NCBI RefSeq assembly: GCF_030445035.2
Contig: NC_080677.1
Span: 114,259,263-114,323,262, forward strand
DNA: 64,000 bases
Direction: 5' to 3'
Source of the DNA: Dasypus novemcinctus
Taxonomy: Eukaryota > Chordata > Mammalia > Cingulata > Dasypodidae
The notes under the pieces are model-generated. The model made no database searches and was not told where the DNA came from. It was given only the letters and a program-made list of their open reading frames with translations. Numbering within the stretch: position 1 is the stretch's first letter; every line of letters begins with the position of its first letter. Positions 1 to 11,272 of this stretch are shown here, one piece after another. A program made the translations under genes and the position numbers.

Positions 1-814
1 TTGTAATCACAGAAAAGAGGGCTAGAGCTGGAGAACCAACAGTCAACAGCCAAAGGCAGCTACTAGTTCCTAGTACTAATGAGCCTCGAATTCTGCTTTT
101 GGTCTTGTTCCACCAAGAAAAAAAAAATGAAAAAGAAAACAAAAAAAAAATGAGGATGCGCTCCCCAATTTGTAGGCATTTTCTCATTTTTAAGGGTTTT
201 TTTCTCCCTCTAAAAATTTTTTCACCTTTGTTCCTGGCTAGATTATTTGCTAGAGAGGGTTAATAAACAATAAAACAATTGAATAAATGGTAAATTAATA
301 TTAATGGAACCATTTAAGTAAACTATTTCATTAGCTTGATATATATGTTGGTGATCGTACTCATGCTTCTGACGCTATACAGCAGTTTCTTGGGGTAGTC
401 ATGAGAACCTGGGCACATATTTCTGCCAAAGGAAATATGACACATTTCCCTCTCTTCTTCCCTTTTTGTTTCTGTCAGAGCCGCACCCAAACCATGAACA
501 CACTAATCCTCAATGTGTTCAGCCCGAAAGATTTCAGTCAGAGTTGTCAGCCTCCTCTGACAAGTAAATGGTCAACCTGGCTTTGTATCCTGTCAAATTT
601 TGTCTTTCTGACTATTCTGCTAATATTTTCTATACACTTGACCCTCATCTCTGCTTCATTCTTCCCTCCATCCTTGAATCTTTACATCATCATCATCATC
701 ATCAGAGCAGACACTTGCATCACACTAAACCACGTGACAGGCTGTCATCCACTTACAGGGATTTTAACTGCTCTCAGTCTCACACAGCACCAGGAGGAAT
801 GTGACAGAGGACAT

Positions 815-905
815 TACAGATGACAATGGGAAGCACCCAGAGGCTAAGGAACTTGCCCAAGGCCACACAACCACAGTCTAGCCTTAACCCTGTGCCCTTG
901 GCCGC
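815..905 (-). repeat. MIR SINE fragment
   Basis: The core phrase 'GAGGCTAAGGAACTTGCCC' followed by 'AAGGCCACACA' is the MIR core region in reverse orientation. Confidence 0.7.
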
Positions 906-1044
906 CATGCTTTGCTGCCTCTTTTAAAGTGGCAGCTGCCCTCTGAACTCATCATAACCAAACGTAAACCGGGGCAGCTTTCTGGAGTTCAGTTTCTTCA
1001 GGAAAGTTCTGCTAATGAGCTCCAGGATATTTGCCTCCCCTAGA

Positions 1045-1135
1045 GTTGCACCACTCGTAGGCTGCGTGGCCCTGGACTTACCTTCTCTGAGCCTCAGTCT
1101 CCTCTCTATAACAATTTAAATAACACTCACCAGGA
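1045..1135 (+). repeat. MIR SINE fragment
   Basis: The wording 'GTGGCCCTGGACTTACCTTC' then 'TGAGCCTCAGTCTCCTC' follows the forward MIR consensus. Confidence 0.65.
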
Positions 1136-1159
1136 AATATTTCTTGTTGTACATAAATT

Positions 1160-1342
1160 ACCACATTTAATTTCTATAAAATCTACAAAATAAGTTCTGC
1201 CATTATACATATTTTACAGATAAGAAAACTAGGTAGTGAGACATTAATAGCTTGCCTAGGGTCACAGAGCTAGTAAATGGTAGAGCTTGGATTTGAACCC
1301 ATAGAACTTCAAAGTCTATGCTCTGCACCATGATGGCACCTT
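1160..1342 (-). repeat. MIR SINE fragment
   Basis: The sequence reads 'TTTTACAGATAAGAAAACT', then a 'GTCACAGAGCTAGTAAATGG' block and 'GATTTGAACCCA', which is the reverse MIR consensus. It sits directly between two forward MIR pieces. Confidence 0.7.
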
Positions 1343-1454
1343 GTTTCCACTCCACAAAATGAAAACGATAATGATAACGTGTGTACATGGGTGTTGTATA
1401 TTTAAATGAGATAGTGTATGTGAAGGGCCAGACTCTGTGTAGGCATATGTGCAG

Positions 1455-1682
1455 GTAGAGGCAAGCTCTGATAGTGGTTAAAACAGTGTTCTCAGCGTGT
1501 GGCCTGCCAGACTCGGCCATCCACTGGCTGTGTGAACTTAGCAAGTTAGTGAGGTTCACCAAGCCTCAGTTTTCACCTGTGAAAAATGGAGATAGTAATA
1601 GTATTTGTGAGAATTTAGTAAGATAGTCCATGTTAAGTGCTTAGCACAGGGCATGGCATATACAGAAGGCTCAAGAAGTTTG
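1455..1682 (+). repeat. MIR SINE, nearly full length
   Basis: The run from 'GGCTGTGTGAACTTAGCAAG' through 'CCTCAGTTTTCACCTGTG' to 'AAGTGCTTAGCACAGGGC' follows the forward MIR consensus almost end to end. Confidence 0.75.
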
Positions 1683-2294
1683 GAAGTTTGCTTTTAATTA
1701 TTAATATGCCTCTCAATAAAGTTAGACTCTTTCCTAGACCTCTTACACTGATAGAAGAGACTTCTCAAAGCAGGCTCTCCCCTCTAAAGTTCCCAATGGT
1801 TGTCTTAAATTATGAATGTAAAGAAGGGCCAGGAAATGAACGTGAAACTGGTAACAACCTGAAGGACTTGCCTGTTCGTTTCTGTCCTGCAAATTTTTCA
1901 AAATGTGTAATGTCTGACAGCAACAAAATTAAAATACCCAAGTTCTAAGAGGTCACAGTCCTCAAAGCCATGGTCATGACTGCCCGTGGTGGTGTCAGGT
2001 TGGAGGAGGCGGCTGCTGCCCCTTGACCGTAGCGGTCACCACACCTAGTGTCCATCCTCTCACGTGACTTCACAGTGCTCAGCACTTGAAGCCATGGGCT
2101 TAGATGTCATATCTGACAAAGGAGAACCTTGTAGAAAATTTACATTTAAGAAATATGAGAGGAAAAAAATGAAACAAGGATCAGTCAGAAGGGTGGGAGG
2201 AAAACCAGGATAGTGCAGTAGAAGGTGAAGAAAATAAGCAGAGGGTGGAGTTTAAGAGAAGCTGTATGTGTCATTGCTGCACTTGCTCAGTCAT

Positions 2295-2760
2295 TCTTAC
2301 GTAATTCAGTGAGTCATCATTGGGCGCCTACCACGTGCCAGGTACTATCCTGGGTGTTGGGGACCTAACATTAAAAGACAGAGAGACAGAGAGATAAAAA
2401 TTAATAAGAAAAAATCCTTGCCCTTACAGAGTTTACATTCTAGTGAGGGGGGGGTGGGGAATAGACAATAAATAAAATATTTAGACTGTTAGATGGTGAC
2501 AGGTGCAATGGAAGAAGAGCAGGGAAAGGATGCAGGGAGTGCTTGGGTGTATGTGGAGGGAGGTGTTGCAGTTGTTAAAAGGCTACCCAGGGAAGGCCTC
2601 GCTGAGAAAAGGACTTGTGAGCAGACTTGAAGGAGGTGAGGAAGGAGACGTGCAACCAATAGAAGGCCATTGCAGGCAGAGGAACTGGCTAGGGCAAGAG
2701 TTCTGAGCTTGCCTGAAGGTTTTGGAAAACACTAAAGAAGGCACTGTAGCTGAAGCTAAG
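2295..2760 (-). repeat. L2 LINE 3' end, reverse orientation
   Basis: The stretch opens with 'CCTACCACGTGCCAGGTACT' and continues through 'CCTTGCCCTTACAGAGTTTA' and 'GGAAGGCCTCGCTGAGAA'. This is the reverse complement of the L2 3' end, and an interrupted poly-G run lies inside it near 2446. Confidence 0.75.
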
Positions 2761-4499
2761 GGAGGGAGAAAGAGAGGGGAAGAATAATACGAGAAAACCA
2801 AAAGGGAACGTGTGCAGTAACAGCACTGAGGGATCTTCCATCCAGGAAGAATGTCAAAATGATTGTCAATGTTACTCGTGAAAATAGGGCACCCAGAGTA
2901 GTTGTCCTCAGTAACACACTCCTAGAACCTATAAAGCCCAGCAGGTAGAAAATATGGTATTACTCACTGGTGGAGGAATCCAGATGTCCTAGCATCTAGT
3001 TCCCACCATGAAGGAGAAGAAACTAGCTGAGGGGAGGTTCATCATTTACTGCCTCTCTCAGGGATCCCGTTCCTCTCCCTTGGTACACCATAAGGATTTA
3101 TTTAACACCTGCTGAATGAAATAAGAATGTCCCCTGATGGTGGGTGAGCCATCATCTGATATGAAAGGCAGTGTAGCAGTGCTCTGTGAGGCCAGCCTGG
3201 TAAGAAAAGGCAAAAGTCCACTGAGGCATTACTAGTCACAGAGGCATGTGAGTGGTGAACTCGGGGAAATGGCAGGAAACTAAAGAAGCACTGGCTATTT
3301 ACGAAGTCAGGTTCCTGAATTTCATTAGACATTCAGGTGAGAGGAGTAATTTGATTCAAAGAAAATGAGGATTCTTTGTATAAGACAAAGTAGAAAAGAA
3401 AGGAATCTGGGAATCTCAAATATTGGAATAAGGTGGAAATGTACTGTGTAAAACCATGATTATAAGTAGTGACAAATAGGAAGTTATAAAGAAGTGTAGG
3501 TTCAATATTTGTGTACAATAGAGTTACAGAATGATTAAGCTTCCAAATATTTTACCATATGTAGAGAAAGCATCAAGTATGGCTGGGAAATGGAGTTTGG
3601 AGCAACAATGTTTCGTCTATGAAAAGGGACACAAGGTATTATGGGCTTGCAAACTTCACTTTCATCCTGCAACTCAGGAGAGCAAGAGGTGGCAGGTGTT
3701 CTTTAGCCATCTTAAATAAATGTCAGTAGCAAGAAGTCACAGGAAAAGATCTCCCTGTTCATTCACCCCTTCTCAAGTGTTCCTTAGAGGAGTTATTCAC
3801 AGTCAGCAACAGGGCTGAAAATGTAAACCTATCTCTGAACAAAATTCTCTAGCTCATCCCAATTTCTCTGCCGGTTGAGATGTCCTGGTATTCTGAGCCC
3901 GGAAAGCCTAAAGCCCTGCTAATCCATCATAGGGGACAGCCAAGGTACACCAAAAACCCAGAGGGATCTTTCAATGCAACAATTAGCCAGAATTCCTATT
4001 GTCCCTCAGCCACACCCTCAGGAAAGTTTCACTACTTTTAATATAAACCAGACAAGAATATAATTTAGAATCAAATGATGCAATATGTGTGTCTCTTTCA
4101 GCTTCCATTCCATTCTTTTTCATTGGTATGGAAAATTTAGAGGTCCTTAGCTTGGGGAGGGGGAGGCTGCCTCAGATTAGTAGTCTGAGAACATTTTCAT
4201 TCTATTTCCCTAATTTGGAATTTATTTCTCTTCCTAGCAGAGGTCACCTCCCCACCTAGGGGCTGGCTCACACTGTGGTTCTCAAATGACAGTAGTCAAC
4301 CAACTCGCTGACCTTGAGTCTAAGTTTGTGTTTTGGGTCAGGGACAACTATGACAGGAAAGAGGTAACAGCCTTTATTTATAAAATGCTCATATACATTG
4401 ATAAACAGAAACTAAAAAGTCAAATTGATAAACAGAAAAAAGCAAAGGAACTGAATAGGCCCGTCACAAGAGATTGTAGTCAACAAACACTTGAAAAAC

Positions 4500-4965
4500 G
4501 TTGAACATTACTAATTATTAAAGAAAAACCACAGATAAAAAGACTTGTGAATATTCAATATGGGGAAGAATGAGATGACATAAGAATTCTTTTAAACTGT
4601 TGGTGGATGGATAAATTGATTCACATTGACCATCACATTATAACATTACAAAGAATGTATAAAATATACAAATCTATAAACTACAATATAATTATATGCA
4701 GCCAATGAAAGTATTGTTTAGTAAACACTTCTAGTGACATAGGGAGATATTCATGCTATAATGATGCTTACTAAGTAGAATATAAACATATGTTTATGTG
4801 ATCTCAACCATGTAAAACATAGAAGGAAATAAGTTGTTAGGAGTGGTTATTTCTATGACCTGAAGTGGTAGATGTTTTTTCATCTTTCCTCCATAGTTTC
4901 ACATATATTTCTAGTTTTCTACAATCAGCACATATTACTTTCTTATAAACAGGAAAACTTTCATT
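4500..4965 (+). repeat. Old L1M/HAL1-type 3' end
   Basis: Order and wording match ancient L1 tails: 'ACTGTTGGTGG', a 'TATGCAGCCAATGAAAGT' block, 'GTGATCTCAACCATGTAAA', a 'TTAGGAGTGGTTATTTCT' block and 'TTTTCTACAATCAGCACATA'. No open frame remains. Confidence 0.65.
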
Positions 4966-5389
4966 TAAAAATGGCAACAATGACTCAGCAATCTTCCTTT
5001 TTGCCTTCTGAAGAAAGCACAGGCTTGTCATTAAAGGGAACTGAAAAGCTCAGTGTGCTAAGAACGTGACTCATAGGGGTGTTAAAAACCAAATACAAGT
5101 ATAGGCTCTCGGGATAGCAGAGGAGGCGGGGCACACTGTGGCCCCCGATTTCCCACCACATAGCCATATACCTTCAAGAAACCAGGACAAGCCTCTAGCC
5201 TCTCCGTGCAAGAGATCCTGCTGTCTTCCCATACCTCAAGTAGGAAGCCTACAAACAACAGCCTAGCACTGCGCCAAGTGCTGCGGGGCATTTCACTTAG
5301 ACATGAAAGAGGTCTCCTCACCTCAAGAAGCTCTGTTGTCTTCAGCAGAAATAACTGAGCGATACTACATGGCATTTTCATGCATTCAA

Positions 5390-5760
5390 AAATTTTAGTG
5401 AGTTCCTACTGTATATCAAACACCATTCTAGGGATAAAAGGGACAGCAAAAATAGACGCAGATTGTTCCTCAGAGAGTTTACGGTTTGGTGGCACCAATG
5501 TCCTGGCTTACGGCTGAATCCGCGTGTGGGCTAAAGGGGTTCAAGAAAGCTCAGGGACAGCAGGCAGGACTGAGAGGCAGCGAACCAGGCAGGGCTTTGC
5601 GAGCTGGGGAGTGACCTGAGAGGGCGGGCAGACGGCCTGGGAGCAGCCTGAGCAGACGCTGGGCTCTGCAGAGCAAGAGCAGAAGGCAGAAGGGAGCTGG
5701 GCCTCACTGGAGAATTTCAAGTTCGAGTTTTATGTTGCGCAAGATCCTCAAGCGCCAGGC
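5390..5760 (-). repeat. L2 LINE fragment, reverse orientation
   Basis: The 'GAGTTCCTACTGTATATCAA' and 'CACCATTCTAGGGATAAAAG' blocks followed by 'CAGAGAGTTTACGGTTTGG' are a degraded reverse L2 3' end. The later part ('AGGCAGGGCTTTGCGAG') resembles further upstream L2 sequence. Confidence 0.6.
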
Positions 5761-7369
5761 ACAGGGACTAGGACAGAATTCCCTGTGTGTGTAGAGGCGA
5801 GAAGAAGAAAACAGGAAACCAGGGACTACCACCTTCACATGTCTGCTCATGAGTTTTTTAGCTCCAATTTTATTTTGTTTCACTCTTCACTTAAAACCCC
5901 CAAAAGGTCAGTTGAGAGAAAATGAGGAAGTCAAAAACAAGTCCCAGGCGCCTGACAGTAGCTGCAGCATGAGGTGGGGGTGCCTTCTCTTCCTCTAAGA
6001 AGCCACATTAAAAAAAACTGAGCTCTGTTTTCAAGTCAAAAACATTTAGTTCTCATGATTTTTTTGAAGGCCCAAGTGTAACAGGCTTGCAATAACGGAA
6101 ATAAGAGGGAGTTTTCATGTGAAGTCACCCCAATTCCCAACTTAGTTTGTGCCTGGACAATGGAGGCACGTCAAACCTTATTTCCTGTAAGCAGAGTGGT
6201 ATAAATCAGGACTCCAGTCCTGGAAATCCATTTGACACCCTAGAATACCTAAACTGATTAAAAACACATATACAGGTTTCACGAACATTTGTTAAATATG
6301 CAGAACCATACAAAATATAGTCCTGTTGGAAGTTTGTTCTTATGGCCTGGGCTGGTTAAAACTTCTCATCATACCAATCTAATGATGTATGAACTACAGA
6401 CACCTTTTTTTTTCTCCTGATAACTCTTTCTGTAGCAAGCATTGTTGCTCCAAGAATGTCTCAACTATATTCAAAGAGGAGTCTTTGGCCCCTCAAGGTT
6501 TCCCTGCTAACTGAGCCTGTACAGATACCTGCAAAGCCTTTGCATGCTAAGCCTCCACTGAGATGACTACTTATTCTCCCACTGCAGATGCCGCAGGCAG
6601 TATTGTTGGCTGCCCAGGAGTGGCGGCCTCCGTGCTGAGTGGCGGTAAGCAGGCTCTGGGCCTCACTGCTTGCAGTTGGTTCATGTTTTCATTCTAAGAA
6701 ATGAAATGGGGGGCCTCACCCCCCAGCCAATGTTCCTGCGTCTCTACCTAACTTTATCCTCATAATTTGTACATACTCAGGCCCTTAGAAGGGAGCCGCC
6801 CTATCTCTCAGCCTCCTCACATCCTGCTCCCTCCTACTGTCTTCTGGAATTCTTTTTTTTTTTTTGCCATGTGCAGTCTTTCTGTTCTTGCAGAACAGCT
6901 GTGGAGTACGGAATCAGCCAGACTTCCTTCAGTCAGCTTTGGGGAAGAGGGGGCTGTTCCTTCTGTGAGTGGCATCAGGCCTCTCCCAAGGGCCACCAAT
7001 GGCCACCATACACTCCACTGCTGCACACGTCCTGGCAGCAGTGCTCTAAGAGGAGCCCACCTGCTCCCCATCTTTGCCTGGGGCCGGCGTCTCATAAGGT
7101 GCACAGAACTGTGCCCACGGTCACATCAGGATGTAAATGGCTGTTTTATTCTATATTGGGAAAAATGTGTGTGTGTAGTATTCAGACTACTGTTTTAGAG
7201 GCCAATTTGAAGAGCCCTCCTGATTTAAAAAGTAATGAAAAGATTTCTTAAAATGATGAGATGGGTACTTTTATATATTAGAAGGATTAAAATGACCAAG
7301 TTTTCCGGACATCAATTTGCAATATGCAGTAAAATCACTAAAAAATATTTCTACCCTTCACACAAGGAT

Positions 7370-7615
7370 TGCACTTCAAAATATTTAGCCTAAGAAAAAG
7401 TCAGACAGGAATCAAATAAGCAACTTCACTGACCAAAACTTATTTATAATCATGAAATAGGAAACAACCTAATGATAGTTAATGGGTAAATCTGTGATTT
7501 GATCTATTATGCAGCCATTAACCATATTTTTGAAAAGTATTTAACAGCTTTGAAAAATGCTCACAATATTCAGTGAAAAAGACATGTTCAACAAGATGAT
7601 TATTTTAAAATATAC
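7370..7615 (+). repeat. Old L1 3'-region fragment
   Basis: The phrases 'CAATATTCAGTGAAAAAGAC' and 'CTATTATGCAGCCATTAA' are characteristic of degraded L1M tails. Confidence 0.55.
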
Positions 7616-7616
7616 T

Positions 7617-7930
7617 GGGGGAGCGGATGTAGTTCAAGTAGTTGAGTGCCTGCTTCCCATGTACAAGATCCCAGGTTTGGTCCCTGGTAACTTCTAAGAA
7701 CAAAACAAAACAAAACGAAGCAAAACAAAACAAAACAAAAGAACCCAATTTTCATTGGGGAGCAGAGTAGCTCAGTGGTTGAGCACCTGCAAAGAACAAA
7801 ACAAAAAAACTACTAATTGGGGAATGGATGTAGCTCATTTGTTGAGCAGATGTAACTCATTGGTTGAGCACCTGCTTCCATGTACGAGGCCCTGGGTTGA
7901 ATTTCTGGTATCTCCTAAAATACATATATA
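7617..7930 (+). repeat. Cluster of three partial xenarthran tRNA-derived SINEs
   Basis: Three heads occur in a row. The first, at 7619, reads 'GGAGCGGATGTAGTTCAAGT' and runs to 'TCCCAGGTTTGGTCCCTGG' plus an (AAAAC)n-like tail. The second, at 7757, reads 'GGGGAGCAGAGTAGCTCAGT'. The third, at 7819, carries a duplicated 'TGTAGCTCATTTGTTGAGCA' head and a degraded 'CCCTGGGTTGAATTTCTGG' B-box region. These are Pol III-type SINE remnants, not functional tRNA genes. Confidence 0.8.
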
Positions 7931-8189
7931 TGTATAAATACATATGTATAAAAAAATATTTCTTTTCCTATGTGCCAACATTGATTCTATGGGGGGGCGG
8001 AATTAAAGGTGGTTTTTATACTTTTTTAAAGTGTTTTTTTTCTATAACATATATTACTGCTGTTGTCAGGAAAAACTTTAAAAGTAATGAGTACTATGAT
8101 GTGATTTCATCATTAGGTGTATCTTGTGGTAAGCCAGTAATGAGTTCCCAAAACAGGGCAGGTAGAATTACAAAGTGAGTCTAACAGAT

Positions 8190-8345
8190 GTCCTTAACCC
8201 CGGCTCCCTTGAGAATGCGCTACAGAGCTTTTGAAGTAGCCCCGTGCCTGGCCCCAAGCCTGTGCTGATTTCACTGATGCGCAGCCCGGCAATGGCTAAT
8301 TTTTACAGTTCCCCAGGCGATTCTGATCTTAGCCACCTTGGTCTG
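8190..8345. repeat. Probable MER5-type (hAT-Charlie) DNA transposon remnant
   Basis: A block reading 'TGCGCTACAGAGCTTTTGAA' and later 'TTCCCCAGGCGATTCTGATC' resembles a degraded MER5 element without clear terminal inverted repeats. Confidence 0.4.
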
Positions 8346-8363
8346 CTGAGTCTTCAGTATCCG

Positions 8364-8385
8364 CCCCCCCCCCCCCCCCCCCCCC
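8364..8385. repeat. Poly-C tract
   Basis: Twenty-two consecutive C residues sit 0.4 kb upstream of the TMEM140 coding exon. Such tracts are often length-uncertain in assemblies. Confidence 0.95.
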
Positions 8386-8576
8386 GCCCTTTCAGGTCCT
8401 CTTGGATAAGGATCTGAGAAATCTCCTCATAATAAAACAAATATTTCCAATGGTCTGTCCTATTTAGCCTACTGCAAAACCTCTCACCAAAGGGCACTTC
8501 AGTTAAGACCTTTCAGGCATTCAAAGCTGCTGGGAGGCTTGCATTCCCTGAACTCTGACCAGAGAGGAATCAGGTG

Positions 8577-8625
8577 ACATATAGTGGGTCCTGGCATATA
8601 GACATATAGTGGGACATATAGTGGG
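8577..8625 (+). repeat. Short tandem repeat, unit ACATATAGTGGG
   Basis: The 12-mer ACATATAGTGGG occurs exactly at 8577-8588, 8602-8613 and 8614-8625, with a partial copy near 8594. The block is bracketed by the inverted heptamers AGGTGAC (8572) and GTCACCT (8625). Confidence 0.85.
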
Positions 8626-8746
8626 TCACCTCAGACTTCTGATCCTGGGTGGGGCTTTGTGCTTTCATGGAATGCCGGCAGGGAGAACCTAAGGTCGTGC
8701 AGAAACTGGGAGTGGGAGAGACAGAGTTGGTCATTCACAGGTGTAA

Positions 8747-9322
<576 letters not shown>

Positions 9323-10770
9323 GCTCGTTTATGTGATTGCAAGGATGTAGGTGTTCAGTTTGAACTGTGCTCAGAGAAGGTGCCAGAGAATTGAAGGGCT
9401 GGTCTCTTGTCAGCCATCCTGCTTCACAGCTAATGCTGATCGCAAGCCCTGGCAGAGGGGACCCACTGCAGAGGGGGTGGGGCACCCAGTATCGAGGAGG
9501 CCTCGGCTGCTGCTACAAGGACCAAAGCTGCAGGGCAAATTGGGCCAAGAGGCAGCAAGGGTGGCTGAGCACCTGCAGCTTTAGTGTAGGGCTGTCTGTC
9601 CTTCAGGATTTCTGAAGCTCCCAAGGACACCATAAATATGTAGCTCCTGCTTTGTAATTAACTGAGCTGAGCAAATCATTCTTACTTCGTCTCAGGAGGG
9701 TGGGGAAGATAAGGATTCCTGGGACAGGCCAGACTTCTAGTCTGATTTGCCAACTGCTGAGGGGAACTCAGTGTAGGTTTGTTTCAAAAGATGGGGGAGG
9801 GGTGTGTGGTAGCATCACAAGGGAGCACCTTAGCATCCCTCAGGGCCCTGGTGAGCAAGCCAAGCCCACCCCTCTTGTGTGTGCTCTAAGTTTCTCCTTC
9901 CTACCCAGGATGGGTAAGATGTGATGAGCCCCTCACCATGGACGCCACTCTCAGAAACGACCCCTGCAGGTCCAAAAAGGACCTCTGAGGGGTTCTCTGA
10001 AAACAGAATACACGGGGCAGAAAGAGAAGCCTTGGTGGCTTTGAAGGGTTCCCCTGTAAAAGTTCTGAGCCCTGGAGTCGAAAGAGCAGGGCAGTCCAGC
10101 TGGCAAATCATTCCCAATATGTGACCTAGAAGCACAGAGGCAGATACTCCAATCCTTGGGAGGAAGTGGAGGGTGAATAAGATTGAATGGTTCCACATAC
10201 ATACACTTCTCAACCAGAATTGGAAAGGATATACCCACACCAGTTCATGCATTAAGGAATTTTATGTATTTTCAGTACCTGTCTTGGAATATCTACAGGG
10301 CAAATGGTTACTTCTTCTATGCCTGTCAAAAGCCACACGAATACAGAAGCAACAATGTGGACTCTGGCCTGATGTGTCCTGAGCATCTCCTTTGGGCTCC
10401 TGTCCCATTCACTTGCAACTGCCTAGGGATCAAGAGTGTGTCTGCCAAATGCATTGACCAAGGTGGCAGCTCTGGGGAGGAGGCCTGTCTGGTTTACCAG
10501 CTGCCAAGCTGTGTTTACGGTGTCCAGATGGAACAGGGACATGGAGTGAGGGCTCCTTCCTTGGTTGGCTGATTGTCTCATGATGGAAATTTTTAAAACA
10601 GGCTTCTTCTGTAGGGACAGACTGTGCTGATTAAACTGTAGGAATTCTTGTCTGCTGAGCAGCCACACTTCTCTTTGAAAATTATTGACTCTTTGGTTCC
10701 AATAAGTTTGACCAGCATTGTTTTTCTGAAACCCGATTACTGAATAAAACAAACTATTGGATTCCAGACT
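9323..10770 (+). other. TMEM140: Probable TMEM140 3' untranslated region
   Basis: The stop codon TAG at 9320-9322 is followed by about 1.4 kb of repeat-poor, non-coding sequence that runs to a canonical AATAAA at 10743. I infer that this is the 3' UTR of the terminal exon. No other gene is seen in it. Confidence 0.6.
10743..10748 (+). terminator. TMEM140: Poly(A) signal AATAAA, probable TMEM140 3' end
   Basis: This is the first canonical AATAAA on the plus strand after the TMEM140 stop, 1.42 kb downstream and before the convergent CYREN coding exon. Confidence 0.6.
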
Positions 10771-11038
10771 CTCTGGGCTGGAAGAGGGCATAGTACATAG
10801 ACAAATTCTAACGGGAACTAATTTTGACTCCTCACGTTCGCACACTCGAAAAGGCAGCTCCCAATGTCTGGAGCATGCTAGGGCTTCTGCTCTGGGTTAA
10901 AATCTGCCCTGCTCCAGGAGGCACAAAGCTGAGAACACAGAAAGCCCCATCATGCCCTAGGGCAGCCCCCAGACAGGGAGGGAGGCCCAGCTGTCTTAGG
11001 TTGCTCTCAGCAGAAAATCCTGTGAACAGTTTACTCCC

Positions 11039-11272
11039 TCAGCTGAAAAATATCTCCCTGACATATTTTAACACATCATCCTCTTCCTTAGGGCTGCTGC
11101 AGGCAGAGTTGGAACCCTCCGGCGCCTGGGAAGGGCAGGGGCTTGGGGGAAGGGCTTCTTTCCCACCGTTCTCTTCCTCACTCCTGCTCCCAGGAGAACC
11201 AGCAGCAGGGAGCTCCAGCTTATCAGATCCTGCCAGAGACGTCTGCTCCAAGAGCTTTTCCTGTTTGTGGCC
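11039..11272 (-). CDS. CYREN: CYREN exon 4 (last coding exon)
   Basis: The acceptor is TTCTACTCTGCAG. It encodes 77 residues beginning 'GHKQEKLLEQ', then a Ser/Pro/Glu-rich linker and the C-terminal 'VLKYVREIFFS' Ku-binding motif before TGA. The linker is several residues shorter than human. Long open frames on the opposite strand here are shadows. Confidence 0.92.
   Translation of the reverse strand, partial: GHKQEKLLEQTSLAGSDKLELPAAGSPGSRSEEENGGKEALPPSPCPSQAPEGSNSACSSPKEEDDVLKYVREIFFS

Noticed and set aside
684-704. (ATC)n run read as a His-rich peptide
   Set aside because: A simple repeat in non-coding DNA.
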